Source: Paracoccus luteus
GTDB taxonomy: Bacteria; Pseudomonadota; Alphaproteobacteria; Rhodobacterales; Rhodobacteraceae
Direction of reading: 5' to 3'
Assembly (NCBI RefSeq): GCF_004522155.1
Contig: NZ_SDEA01000002.1
Location: forward strand, 248,001-312,000
Length of the DNA: 64,000 nt
The notes beneath the pieces are model-generated. The model did not search any database. It saw nothing but the letters and a program-made list of their open reading frames with translations, and was not told the origin of the DNA. Numbering within the stretch: the stretch's first letter is position 1; every line of letters begins with the position of its first letter. Of this stretch, positions 16,721 to 25,670 are shown in pieces. Made by a program: the position numbers and the translations under genes.

Positions 16721-17698
16721 ATGAACCAGCTTGTGGACGGCCGCTGGACCTATGGCCATGTCGGGGCCGATCCCGATCAGGGCGGCGATTACCGCCGCCA
16801 GAACGCCGGGTTCCGCAACTGGATCACCCCGGACGGGGCGCCGGGGCCAAGCGGGCGGGGCGGGTTCGCGGCGGAAAGCGGGCGCTATCACCTTTACGTC
16901 TCGTATGCCTGCCCGTGGGCGCACCGGACGCTGATCTTCCGCGAGCTCAAGGGGCTGGCCCGGCACATCGACGTGTCGGTGGTGCATCCGGTGATGGGGC
17001 GCGACGGCTGGTCGTTTGCGACCGACTTTCCCGGCGCCACCGGCGATCCGCTGCACGGGGCGGACCATATCCGCGACGTCTATCTGCGGGCCGATCCGCG
17101 GATGACGGGCAAGGCGACCGTGCCGGTGCTGTGGGACAAGGCGCAGGGCACCATCGTGTCCAACGAATCCAGTGAGATCATCCGCATGTTCGACAGCGCC
17201 TTTGACGCCATCACCGGCAGCGAGGTGCATTTCTGGCCGGCCGATCTGCGCCCGGCGTGCGAGGCGGTGAACGACCGTGTCTATCCCGATTTCAACAACG
17301 GCGTCTATCGCGCCGGGTTCGCCACCACCCAGGCCGCCTATGACGCTGCCGTGGGGCCGGTGTTCGACACGATGGCCTGGGCCGACGACCTGCTGTCGCG
17401 CAGCCGCTATCTGACCGGCGACCGCCTGACCGAGGCGGACTGGCGCATGTTCACCAGCGCCGTGCGGTTCGACACCGTCTATCACACGCATTTCAAGTGC
17501 AACCGCGCGTGGCTGCGCGACTATCCCCACCTGTGGGGCTGGACGCGCGAGCTGTATCAGATGCCGGGGATCGCCGCGACCGTGCGGCAGGACCACATCA
17601 CGCATCATTATTACCGCAGCCATCCCGACATCAATCCGTTCGGAATCGTCCCGATCAACCCGGTCATCGACTGGGACGAACCCCACGGGCGCGGCTGA
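16721..17698 (+). CDS. Glutathionyl-hydroquinone reductase (Xi-class glutathione transferase)
   Basis: A 325-residue protein of the YqjG/PcpF type. The catalytic cysteine is residue 64 in SYACPWAHRT. Other hallmarks are GRYHLYVSYACPWAHR preceded by WITPDG, then SNESSEIIRMF and DVYPDFNNGVYRAGF-like sequence. It reduces glutathionyl-(hydro)quinones with glutathione, so it may protect the quinone pool. The start at 16721 follows AAAGGGA. Its long upstream frame overlaps xthA and is not real. Confidence 0.93.
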   Translation: MNQLVDGRWTYGHVGADPDQGGDYRRQNAGFRNWITPDGAPGPSGRGGFAAESGRYHLYVSYACPWAHRTLIFRELKGLARHIDVSVVHPVMGRDGWSFATDFPGATGDPLHGADHIRDVYLRADPRMTGKATVPVLWDKAQGTIVSNESSEIIRMFDSAFDAITGSEVHFWPADLRPACEAVNDRVYPDFNNGVYRAGFATTQAAYDAAVGPVFDTMAWADDLLSRSRYLTGDRLTEADWRMFTSAVRFDTVYHTHFKCNRAWLRDYPHLWGWTRELYQMPGIAATVRQDHITHHYYRSHPDINPFGIVPINPVIDWDEPHGRG

Positions 17699-17703
17699 CG
17701 CGC

Positions 17704-17732
17704 AAAAAAAAGCCCCGGCATAAAGCCGGGGC
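17704..17732 (-). terminator. Rho-independent terminator of the response-regulator gene
   Basis: Read on the minus strand, the stem GCCCCGGC / GCCGGGGC (17712-17719 and 17725-17732, loop five bases) is followed by a run of eight T (plus-strand A at 17704-17711). This is a classic intrinsic terminator about 100 bases after the stop of the OmpR-family regulator. The plus-strand transferase gene ends six bases before it. Confidence 0.88.
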
Positions 17733-17829
17733 CAGGGACAGGGAGGAGGGAATGTGACCGCATCCCCGGTCACTGGGCTTCGCAGACAAAACACGCAAAA
17801 GGCGATTTGGTTCCCGCCCCCCGCAGCCG

Positions 17830-18516
17830 TCAGGCGACCAGCCGGTAACCGCCCGATTCCGTCACCAGCAGGCGGGCGTTCGACGGGTCCGGCTCGATCT
17901 TCTGGCGCAGGCGATAGATGTGGGTTTCCAGCGTGTGGGTCGTGACCCCGGCGTTGTATCCCCAGACCTCGTGCAGCAGCACGTCGCGCTGCACCACGCC
18001 GTCCTTGGCGCGATACAGGAACTTGAGGATGTTGGTTTCCTTTTCGGTCAGCCGGATCTTGCGGTCCTTGGCGTCGATCAGCATCTTCATCGCCGGCTTG
18101 AACGTATAGGGGCCAAGCTGGAAGATCGCGTCCTCGGACTGTTCGTGGGTGCGCAGCTGCGCGCGCAGCCGGGCCAGCATGACCGGGAACTTGAACGGCT
18201 TGGTGATGTAATCGTTGGCGCCGCTGTCCAGGCCCAGGATCGTGTCGGCGTCGGTGTCGTGGCCGGTCAGCATGACGACCGGGCATTTCACGCCCTGCTT
18301 GCGCAGGCGCTTGCACAGCTCGCGCCCGTCGGTGTCGGGCAGGCCCACGTCCAGCACCACCAGGTCGAAGATGGTGCCCTTGGTCTTTTCGACCGCCTCG
18401 GCGCCGGTCCCGGCCTCGAACACGTCGAAATCCTCGGTGGCGACCAGCTGTTCGGCCAGCGCCTCGCGCAGGTCATCCTCGTCATCGACAAGCAGGATCT
18501 TTTTCAAACCGGCCAT
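17830..18516 (-). CDS. OmpR/PhoB-family response regulator
   Basis: A 228-residue two-domain regulator. The receiver domain has acidic Asp11/Asp12, the phosphoryl-acceptor Asp56 (VVLDVGLPD), Thr84 and Lys106 (TKPFKF). The C-terminal winged helix (about 130-228) contains LTEKETNILKFLYRAKDG, WGYNAGVTTHTLETHIYRLR and ESGGYRLVA. There is no partner kinase next to it, so it may be an orphan or pair with a distant kinase. A conserved orphan of this type in Rhodobacterales resembles the cell-envelope regulator CenR, but that link is only a possibility. It is divergent from ribA and ends at a strong terminator. Confidence 0.92.
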   Translation of the reverse strand: MAGLKKILLVDDEDDLREALAEQLVATEDFDVFEAGTGAEAVEKTKGTIFDLVVLDVGLPDTDGRELCKRLRKQGVKCPVVMLTGHDTDADTILGLDSGANDYITKPFKFPVMLARLRAQLRTHEQSEDAIFQLGPYTFKPAMKMLIDAKDRKIRLTEKETNILKFLYRAKDGVVQRDVLLHEVWGYNAGVTTHTLETHIYRLRQKIEPDPSNARLLVTESGGYRLVA

Positions 18517-18659
18517 TCAAGCCTCCTGGTGTTCCGTTGTCCTGAAGATGGCGCGAGGGGCCGGGCGGTCCAGCCGGTTGCAATCTTTCTCACATGCAGT
18601 TGTCGCGGGGGCGGGTTATGTTACGGATTGTTTCAGATTTCCCCGCCAAAGCCCGCCGC

Positions 18660-19736
18660 ATGAGCCTTGTTCCCACCCTGTCCGAGACGATCAGCCGCGC
18701 GCGCACCGACCTGCGCATGGGGCTGCCGGTCGTCATCGGCGGCCATCTGGCCGCGGCGGTGGAAACGCTGACGCCCGCGCGGCTGGCCGACCTGCGGGCG
18801 ATGGGACGGGTGGTGCTGGCGATCACCGACCGGCGGGCCGAGACGCTGAAGGCGCGCGCCTATGACGGCGATCTGGCCCGCGTGCGCGTCCCCGAGGATG
18901 CGGACACCGCCTGGCTGCGGGCGGTGGCCGATCCCTCGGGCGATCTGATGACCCCGATGAAGGGGCCGCTGTTCACCGACCGCCCCGATGAAGGCGGCGG
19001 CGGCGACGTGGCCCCGCACCGCGCCGCCATCGCGCTGGCCAAGTCCGCGCAGCTGCTGCCGGCGGTTGCCGTGGTGGCGCTGGGCGCGTCGCTGCCGGGG
19101 CTGACGGTGCTGCCGGCCGGGCCGACGCTGGCGCAGCTGGCCGCGGAAACCGCGCTGGCCCCGGTGGCGGCGGCGCGGCTGCCGCTGGCGGCGGCGGAAC
19201 GGTCGCAGCTGCACATCCTGCGTCCGGCCGATGGCGGGGCCGAACATTACGCCGTGGAAATCGGCAGCCCGCCGCGCGACCAGCCGGTGCTGGCGCGGCT
19301 GCATTCGGCGTGCTTCACCGGCGACGTGCTGGGCAGCCTGAAATGCGACTGCGGCCCGCAGCTTGCCGCGGCGCTGGACGCGATGGGGCAGGCGGGGGCG
19401 GGCGTGCTGCTGTATCTGAACCAGGAAGGGCGCGGTATCGGGCTGGCCAACAAGATGCGCGCTTACGGCCTGCAGAACCAGGGCTTCGACACCGTCGAGG
19501 CCAACCACCGGCTGGGGTTCGAGGATGACGAGCGTGATTTCCGCCTTGGCGCGGCGATGCTGCGCCGCATGGGCTTTTCGGCGGTCCGGCTGATGACCAA
19601 CAACCCGCGCAAGGTCGCCATGATGCAGGCCCACGGCATCGAGGTGGCCGAACGCGTGCCGCTGGCGGTCGGGCGCAACCGCTGGAACGACGCCTATCTG
19701 TCGGTCAAGGCCGCCAAGTCGGGGCATCTGCTGTGA
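18660..19736 (+). CDS. ribA: GTP cyclohydrolase II
   Basis: A 358-residue protein. The last ~200 residues are GTP cyclohydrolase II: zinc cysteines in HSACFTGDVLGSLKCDCGPQL, the catalytic arginine loop LNQEGRGIGLANK and LMTNNPRKV. The first ~150 residues are a degenerate RibB-like domain (LPVVIGGHLAAAVETL) that lacks the usual RibB active-site motifs. The enzyme opens GTP to start riboflavin synthesis. The ATG at 18660 was preferred over in-frame starts at 18594 and 18618. No FMN riboswitch was recognised upstream. It shares TGATG with the next gene. Confidence 0.92.
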   Translation: MSLVPTLSETISRARTDLRMGLPVVIGGHLAAAVETLTPARLADLRAMGRVVLAITDRRAETLKARAYDGDLARVRVPEDADTAWLRAVADPSGDLMTPMKGPLFTDRPDEGGGGDVAPHRAAIALAKSAQLLPAVAVVALGASLPGLTVLPAGPTLAQLAAETALAPVAAARLPLAAAERSQLHILRPADGGAEHYAVEIGSPPRDQPVLARLHSACFTGDVLGSLKCDCGPQLAAALDAMGQAGAGVLLYLNQEGRGIGLANKMRAYGLQNQGFDTVEANHRLGFEDDERDFRLGAAMLRRMGFSAVRLMTNNPRKVAMMQAHGIEVAERVPLAVGRNRWNDAYLSVKAAKSGHLL

Positions 19737-20266
19737 TGGTGCTGACCCCCGCCGGGCTGCGGGCCTTTGGCCGCATCCTGCCGTGCAGCATCGGGCGCAC
19801 CGGTGTCAGCGCCGCCAAGGCCGAGGGCGACGGCGCCACCCCCGCGGGCATCCACCGCATCGCCGGGCTGCTGTATCGCCCCGACCGGCTGGCCCGCCCG
19901 GCCCCCTGGGCGGAACCCATCGGGCCGGGCGATCTGTGGTGCGACGCATCCGGCGACGCCGCCTATAACCACCACGTCCGCGCGCCCTTCGGCCCCAGCC
20001 ACGAATGCCTGCGCCGCGCCGATCCGCTGTATGACCTTGTGCTGGTCAGCGACTGGAACTGGCCCGACGCGCGGGCCGGGCGCGGGTCGGCCATCTTCCT
20101 GCACCAGTGGCGCAGGCCGGGGTTTCCGACCGCGGGCTGCATCGCGATGGCGCGGCGCGACCTGATCTGGCTGGCGGCGCGCGCCGAACCGGGCACGCCG
20201 TTCGTCGTCCCCGACGCGCTGGCCGGGCGGGTCGCCCGCCGGGGGCTGGCCGCCGCCGCGGTATGA
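19736..20266 (+). CDS. L,D-transpeptidase-fold (YkuD-like) protein
   Basis: A 176-residue protein with the L,D-transpeptidase active-site pattern HQWRRPGFPTAGCIAM: a histidine, then TAGC with the catalytic cysteine. It also has the early motif GRTGVSAAKAEGDGATPAG. This short form has no signal peptide or LysM domain, so whether it acts on peptidoglycan is open. The family is often annotated 'L,D-transpeptidase family protein' near ribA in related bacteria. It starts within TGATG at the ribA stop and is probably translated by coupling. Confidence 0.85.
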   Translation: MVLTPAGLRAFGRILPCSIGRTGVSAAKAEGDGATPAGIHRIAGLLYRPDRLARPAPWAEPIGPGDLWCDASGDAAYNHHVRAPFGPSHECLRRADPLYDLVLVSDWNWPDARAGRGSAIFLHQWRRPGFPTAGCIAMARRDLIWLAARAEPGTPFVVPDALAGRVARRGLAAAAV

Positions 20267-20356
20267 CGGGACGCCGTGAAGCGACGCCATGGCGGGGCCT
20301 TGCCGCCGCGCCCCTGCCGGTCCATCCCTTCGGGGACTTGGGGATAGGAGCCGCGG

Positions 20357-21523
20357 ATGAAAATCGCCGTTGCCGGGCTGGGCTATGTCGGGCTGTCGCT
20401 GGCCGTGCTGCTGGCGCAGGCCAACCGCGTCATGGCGCTGGACGTGGCCGCGGCGCGCGTCGATGCGGTCAACGCCCGCAAATCCCCGATCGAGGATGCC
20501 GAGATCGCGGCCTTCCTGTCCGGCCGCGCGCTGGACCTGACGGCGACGCTGGACGCAGGCGCCGCGATGGCGGGCGCGGATTACGTCATCGTGGCGACGC
20601 CCACGAATTACGACCCGCGCACCAACCATTTCGACACCTCCAGCGTGGAACAGGTGATCGCGCAGGCCCGCCTGCACGCGCCCGACGCCACCATCGTCGT
20701 GAAATCGACCGTGCCGGTGGGGTTCACCGTGCGGATGCGGGCCGAACATGGCACCGACGCGATCCTGTTCTCGCCCGAGTTCCTGCGCGAGGGGCGCGCG
20801 CTTTACGACAATCTGCATCCCTCGCGCATCGTCGTGGGCGACCAGACGCCCGCCGCGCGCCGTTTCGCCGACCTGCTGGTCGCCGGGGCCGAGGACCGCG
20901 GCATGCCGGTGATGTTCACCGGCCCGACCGAGGCCGAGGCGATCAAGCTGTTTTCCAACACCTATCTTGCGCTGCGCGTCGCCTTCTTCAACGAGCTGGA
21001 CAGCTATGCGCTGACCAAGGGGCTGGACGCCCGCCAGATCGTCGAGGGCGTCAGCCTGGACCCCCGGATCGGCGGCAATTACAACAACCCCAGCTTTGGC
21101 TATGGCGGCTATTGCCTGCCCAAGGACACCAAGCAGCTGCTGGCCAACTATGGCAATGTGCCGCAGAACCTGATCGCTGCGGTGGTGGAATCGAACCGCA
21201 CCCGCAAGGACATGATCGCCGACCAGATCATCGCCCGCCGCCCCGCCTGCGTGGGCGTCCACCGGCTGGTGATGAAGGCGGGGTCCGACAATTTCCGCGA
21301 CAGTTCCATCCAGGGCATCATGAAGCGGATCAAGGCCAAGGGCATCCCCGTCATCGTCTATGAACCGGTGCTGGCAGAGGACCGCTTCTTCAACTCGCCC
21401 GTCGTGCGCGACTTGGGCGACTTCAAGGCGCGGGCCGACCTGATCATCGCGAACCGCATGTCGCCCGACCTGGCCGACGTGGCCGACAAGGTGTTCACCC
21501 GCGACCTGTTTGGCGCCGACTGA
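20357..21523 (+). CDS. UDP-glucose 6-dehydrogenase (nucleotide sugar dehydrogenase)
   Basis: A 388-residue enzyme of the UDP-glucose/GDP-mannose dehydrogenase family. It begins with the NAD site [17 protein letters not shown]; the catalytic cysteine is residue 253 in [31 protein letters not shown] and [19 protein letters not shown] are standard. The short length and the adjacent epimerase point to UDP-glucose as substrate, giving UDP-glucuronate. It shares TGATG with the epimerase gene, so the two supply UDP-glucuronate and UDP-galacturonate for surface polysaccharide. Confidence 0.93.
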   Translation: MKIAVAGLGYVGLSLAVLLAQANRVMALDVAAARVDAVNARKSPIEDAEIAAFLSGRALDLTATLDAGAAMAGADYVIVATPTNYDPRTNHFDTSSVEQVIAQARLHAPDATIVVKSTVPVGFTVRMRAEHGTDAILFSPEFLREGRALYDNLHPSRIVVGDQTPAARRFADLLVAGAEDRGMPVMFTGPTEAEAIKLFSNTYLALRVAFFNELDSYALTKGLDARQIVEGVSLDPRIGGNYNNPSFGYGGYCLPKDTKQLLANYGNVPQNLIAAVVESNRTRKDMIADQIIARRPACVGVHRLVMKAGSDNFRDSSIQGIMKRIKAKGIPVIVYEPVLAEDRFFNSPVVRDLGDFKARADLIIANRMSPDLADVADKVFTRDLFGAD

Positions 21524-22524
21524 TGCGGACGGCGCTGGTCACGGGGTCGGCGGGGTTCATCGGGTTCCACCTGTCGCGGCTGCTGCTGGATCAGGGCTGG
21601 CGCGTCGTGGGCGTGGACAGCCACAACGACTATTACGACCCGGCGCTGAAATCCGCGCGCGAGGCGTGGCTGACCCCGCATCCGCAGTTCCGCGCCCTGC
21701 GCGGCACGGTGGAAACGCCGGGCCTGCTGGCCGGTCTGTTCGCCGCCGAACGCCCCGACGCGGTGATCCATCTGGCCGCACAGGCCGGGGTGCGCCATTC
21801 CATCGACAATCCCGGTGCCTATGTCCGGGCGAACCTGCTGGGCACGTTCGAACTGCTCGAGGCCGCGCGCGCCCACCCGCCCGCGCATCTGCTGCTGGCG
21901 TCCACCAGCTCGGTCTATGGCGCGAACACGGCGATGCCGTATCGCGAGACGGACAAGGCCGACACCCAGATGTCGTTCTATGCCGCGACCAAGAAATCGA
22001 CCGAGGCGATGGCGCACAGCTATGCGCATCTGTTCGGCCTGCCGGTCACGATGCTGCGGTTCTTTACCGTCTATGGGCCGTGGGGGCGGCCCGACATGGC
22101 GCCCTGGCTGTTCACCCGCGCGATCCTGGACGGCAGTCCGATCCGGGTGTTCAACCACGGCGCGATGCAGCGCGATTTCACCTATGTCGCCGATCTGGTG
22201 CAGGGGGTGGCCCGGCTGATCGACGCGGTGCCCGGCGGGGTTCCGGTCGGGGATTTCGACAGCCTGTCGCCGGTCGCGCCGTTCCGGGTGGTGAACATCG
22301 GCAATGGCGCGCCAGTGCAGCTGACGGATTTCATCGCCGCGATCGAGACCGCGACCGGGCGCACCGCAATCCGCGACCTGCAGCCGATGCAGCCCGGCGA
22401 CGTGCCCGCGACCTGGGCCGACACGACGCTGCTGACCGCGCTGACCGGGCAGTCGCCGCGCACCCCCGTGACGACGGGCGTCGCGGCGTATGTGCGCTGG
22501 TTTGTCGCCCACTACGGCGGGTGA
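21523..22524 (+). CDS. NAD-dependent epimerase, probably UDP-glucuronate 4-epimerase
   Basis: A 333-residue short-chain epimerase. The nucleotide loop is TGSAGFIGFHL, and the catalytic YxxxK is in SFYAATKKSTE, with SSTSSVYG-like sequence before it. LRFFTVYGPWGRPDMA and RDFTYVADLVQG are typical of UDP-glucuronate 4-epimerases. It would convert UDP-glucuronate from the upstream dehydrogenase to UDP-galacturonate. The start overlaps the dehydrogenase stop by one base (TGATG). Confidence 0.92.
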   Translation: MRTALVTGSAGFIGFHLSRLLLDQGWRVVGVDSHNDYYDPALKSAREAWLTPHPQFRALRGTVETPGLLAGLFAAERPDAVIHLAAQAGVRHSIDNPGAYVRANLLGTFELLEAARAHPPAHLLLASTSSVYGANTAMPYRETDKADTQMSFYAATKKSTEAMAHSYAHLFGLPVTMLRFFTVYGPWGRPDMAPWLFTRAILDGSPIRVFNHGAMQRDFTYVADLVQGVARLIDAVPGGVPVGDFDSLSPVAPFRVVNIGNGAPVQLTDFIAAIETATGRTAIRDLQPMQPGDVPATWADTTLLTALTGQSPRTPVTTGVAAYVRWFVAHYGG

Positions 22525-22792
22525 GGGGGCGGCCACCGGCACGTGCTGCCGAACTGGCCCATGCCTGCGTCGATGCCCCCACGGCCCGGTGAACTCATCC
22601 GCTCGGCGCGAAGGGAACGGACTTTCATGCCCTGGCCTCGGGCCGGTCAGGCAAGCTGCTATGGCCCAAGAGGAAGCAGGAAGCGGCGCCAGTGCCAACG
22701 CCGCTTCAGCCGGGTCGATTATCAGGCGAGGCACTCACTCTACAGCCCGGCACATGAAACATAAGCGTTGATGGGGCTATTCGCAAGGAACG
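22525..22792. other. Gene-free stretch before the phage remnant
   Basis: No convincing gene. A short frame reads HALASGRSGKLLWPKRKQ and resembles no family I recognise. The DNA is less GC-rich and less codon-structured than the flanking genes, and together with the remnant at 22793 it may be the scar of a lost prophage. Confidence 0.4.
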
Positions 22793-23121
22793 ATGGCAAG
22801 CACACGGGCCACCTTCGACGGCGCCGCCGCCCAGCTGGCGGAGCTGATCGGCCGCATGGACGACCCGCGGGGCTTGCTGGCGAACGTGGCCGAGCACCTG
22901 CTCAACACGACCCGGGACCGGTTCCGCGATCAGGCCGGTCCCGAGGGCGTGCCCGGGACGCGGCTGCGCCCTCCGACGATCGGCAACCGCGGGCGCAGCA
23001 AGCTGATGCCGATCCAGATCCTCTCCGGCACACCCGCTCGGGGCTGCCGCCTCGATCAATAGCCTCTTGATCGAGGAGAAGGACAGGATCGGCACGCCGA
23101 AGGTCTATGCTCCCGTCGGCA
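22793..23121 (+). pseudogene. Mu-like phage virion morphogenesis protein (gpG-like), frameshifted remnant
   Basis: The 89-codon frame starting at 22793 (MASTRATFDGAAAQLAELIG) continues with DDPRGLLANVAEHLLNTTRD and TIGNRGRSKLMPIQIL. This is the beginning of a Mu gpG-type virion morphogenesis protein. After LMPIQILSGT the sense shifts to another frame, where SINSLLIEEKDRIGTPKVYA, then PVGT, continues the family pattern. It then runs into the end of the catalase gene with no tail. A frameshift and a missing 3' half make it non-functional. No other phage gene is nearby. Confidence 0.6.
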
Positions 23122-23124
23122 CGC

Positions 23125-25347
23125 TTACTTGGGCATCCACATCGTCTTTTCGCGGTCCCAGTTGCGGTCGGCCAGCCGCTTGATCAGCCCGTCGGCGTTC
23201 GCCGCATCCATGACGAAATCGTCCCGGGCGACCCCCGCCTTGTCAAGCAGCGGCTGCGCCTCGGCCGAGGCCCCGATGGCCTTGAGATGCGCAAAGGCGT
23301 CCGACAGCCAGTCCACCGCCGGCTTGTGGCGGGTCAGTGCGTCCGCGCCCTTGGCCGAGGCGACCACCGCCACCGCGTCGAAGATGACCGACGGCGCGCC
23401 GTCCAGCTGCGCGTCGGCGGCCAGCCTGGTGCCGTCTGCCAGGGTGGGACCGCCGACCTTGGCCGACACCACCATCGCCATCGCGCCCGCGCCCTGGGCC
23501 GCGGCCTTCAGCGCCTTGACCGCCGCGGCGTCAGCGCCATCCGTCACCAGGATGCCCAGCTTGCGGCCCTTGGGCGGCGGAACCGGCTGCTTGAGGATCG
23601 ACAGCGCGTCCGACGGCTTGGTCTTGACCGGCGCCTTGGCCGGCGTCGCCGCGGGCGGCAGGTCCATCCCCAGCCCGTCGGCCACGCGCTGCGCCAGCGC
23701 CTCGTCCACGTTGCGCAACTGCGACAGCTGCCGCACGCGGATGTGGACCATCACGACCTTGGACAGTTCGAACACAAAGGCGCTGACGATGTGCCCCTGC
23801 TCGACCGGGGTCTGCGACTGCCAGAACTGCCGCGCCTGGGTGAAATGGTCGGCGAACCGCTCGGCCCGGACGCGCAGCTTTTCGTCGGGCTGGTTGCCCA
23901 GTTCCGACAGCTTTGCCACGGTGCGGAACCCGTGCTGCGCATCCACGCGCGGCCCCGACGGCTCGCCCCCCTCGGCCAGCGAGTTCGGCTCGTAATTCGC
24001 GCGGCCCTTGGGGATCTGCGTCTGCATCATGCCGTCGCGCTGGAAATTGCGCATCGGGCAGCGCGGCGCGTTGATCGGGATCTGGTGAAAGTTGGTCGTC
24101 CCCAGCCGCGATTTCTGCGTGTCCATATAGCTGAACAGCCGCCCCTGCAGCAGCGGGTCGTTGGAAAAGTCGATGCCCGGCGGCACGTTGGTGGGCAGGA
24201 ACGCGACCTGTTCGGTTTCCGCGAAGAAGTTGTCGGGGTTGCGGTTCAGCTGCAGCGTCCCGATCAGCTGGACGGGCACGTCCTCCTCGGGGATGATCTT
24301 GGTCGCGTCCAGCACGTCATAGGGCTGGGCGGCGGCAAAGGCCTCGTCGAAGACCTGAATGCCCAGATCCCATTCGGGGTAATCGCCGGCCTCGATCGCC
24401 TCCCACAGGTCGCGGCGCAGAAAGTCGGGATCGGCGCCCGACACCTTGACCGCCTCGTCCCACAGCAGCGACTGCATGCCCTGCCGCGGCTTCCAGTGGA
24501 ACTTGACAAAGCTGACCTTCCCCTCGGCGTTGACCAGGTGAAAGGTGTGGACGCCGAACCCCTCCATCGTGCGGAAGCTGCGGGGGATGGCGCGGTCGGA
24601 CATCAGCCACATGACCATGTGCTGCGATTCCGGCATCAGCCCGATGAAATCCCAGGCGGTGTCGTGCGCGGTCGCCGCCTGCGGCATCATCCGATCCGCC
24701 TCGGGCTTGAAGGCGTGGACCATGTCGGGGAACTTCATCGCGTCCTGGATGAAAAAGATCGGCATGTTGTTGGCGACCAGATCCCAGTTGCCGTCCTGGG
24801 TATACAGCTTGGTCGCAAAGCCGCGCACGTCGCGGGGCGTGTCCTTGGACCCCTTGGACCCGGCCACGGTGGAAAAGCGGGTAAAGGTGTCGCAGCTGTT
24901 GCCCTGTTTCTGGAACAGCGCGGCGCGGGTCAGTTCGGGGATGGCGCGGGTCACGGTGAATGTGCCGTGCGCGCCGGATCCGCGGGCGTGGACGATGCGT
25001 TCCGGGATGCGCTCGTGGTCGAAGTGGAAGATCTTTTCGCGCAGCACGAAATCTTCCAGCAGCGTCGGCCCGCGCGACCCGGCCTTGAGGCTGTTCTGGT
25101 TGTCGCTGATCGGGACGCCGTGGTTGGTGGTGATGCGGCCGGCGGCGTCGCCCGGCGCGACGATCTCCTGCGGCTCGCCGCCGCTGCCGGTCTGGTGGTC
25201 ATAGGTGGCGGTCACCGCGTCGCTGTTGGTTCCCTGATGCTGCGGGCGGGCCTCGGCCGGGTTCGGCCCGGGCTTTCCGTCGGCGGCAGTGGGGCTGGCC
25301 GGGGCGGGTTTGGCGGCGGGCTGCGGCTTGCCGTCCTTGGTGGTCAT
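23125..25347 (-). CDS. Large-subunit catalase (KatE-like, with C-terminal domain)
   Basis: A 740-residue heme catalase of the large clade. The distal histidine is in [13 protein letters not shown], the asparagine region in [14 protein letters not shown], and the proximal tyrosine in [14 protein letters not shown]. After the core, residues ~580-740 form the flavodoxin/GATase-like domain found only in large catalases ([18 protein letters not shown]). It breaks down hydrogen peroxide. The start at 25347 follows GAGGAAG; the open frame further up is shadow. The gene ends only four bases after the phage remnant, so its 3' flank was probably reshaped by the phage loss. Confidence 0.94.
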   Translation of the reverse strand: MTTKDGKPQPAAKPAPASPTAADGKPGPNPAEARPQHQGTNSDAVTATYDHQTGSGGEPQEIVAPGDAAGRITTNHGVPISDNQNSLKAGSRGPTLLEDFVLREKIFHFDHERIPERIVHARGSGAHGTFTVTRAIPELTRAALFQKQGNSCDTFTRFSTVAGSKGSKDTPRDVRGFATKLYTQDGNWDLVANNMPIFFIQDAMKFPDMVHAFKPEADRMMPQAATAHDTAWDFIGLMPESQHMVMWLMSDRAIPRSFRTMEGFGVHTFHLVNAEGKVSFVKFHWKPRQGMQSLLWDEAVKVSGADPDFLRRDLWEAIEAGDYPEWDLGIQVFDEAFAAAQPYDVLDATKIIPEEDVPVQLIGTLQLNRNPDNFFAETEQVAFLPTNVPPGIDFSNDPLLQGRLFSYMDTQKSRLGTTNFHQIPINAPRCPMRNFQRDGMMQTQIPKGRANYEPNSLAEGGEPSGPRVDAQHGFRTVAKLSELGNQPDEKLRVRAERFADHFTQARQFWQSQTPVEQGHIVSAFVFELSKVVMVHIRVRQLSQLRNVDEALAQRVADGLGMDLPPAATPAKAPVKTKPSDALSILKQPVPPPKGRKLGILVTDGADAAAVKALKAAAQGAGAMAMVVSAKVGGPTLADGTRLAADAQLDGAPSVIFDAVAVVASAKGADALTRHKPAVDWLSDAFAHLKAIGASAEAQPLLDKAGVARDDFVMDAANADGLIKRLADRNWDREKTMWMPK

Positions 25348-25670
25348 CGCTTGCTTCCTCTCTGTCGGTGGCGGTTCGCGAGGGCGGGCGCGCATGGCCA
25401 GCCCGCCCGTTGCGAGACGGGCGAGCCGGATCGGCTGGATCGCAGATGCAAGGTCAGTCCTCCGCCCGTCCCGTGGCAGGTGGCGAACACGCGGAAGGGC
25501 GGGGGGGTTCCAGCCGCCGTGGGGCAACATAAATCAGCCGGCGGGGGCGGCGGGATATCGGTGCGTAGAACTCACGCTCACGACGGCGGTGCCGCCGGGG
25601 ACAGGCCGGCAGGGTGCGTGATTTTCACACACGGAAAGCGCGGGCTGATACCCGGCACGCGCCGGGCCGG
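25348..25670. other. 323-base intergenic region upstream of catalase
   Basis: This gap must hold the catalase promoter, and the end of the ftsK transcript lies on its other side. I saw no convincing OxyR-type site, no T-run terminator and no small gene. A short inverted repeat (CCCGTTGCGAGACGGG) lies near 25404. Confidence 0.4.

Noticed and set aside
18517-18659. FMN riboswitch before ribA
   Set aside because: The conserved riboswitch blocks (AGGATATTCGGGGCAGGGT-like) are absent from the 143-base gap.
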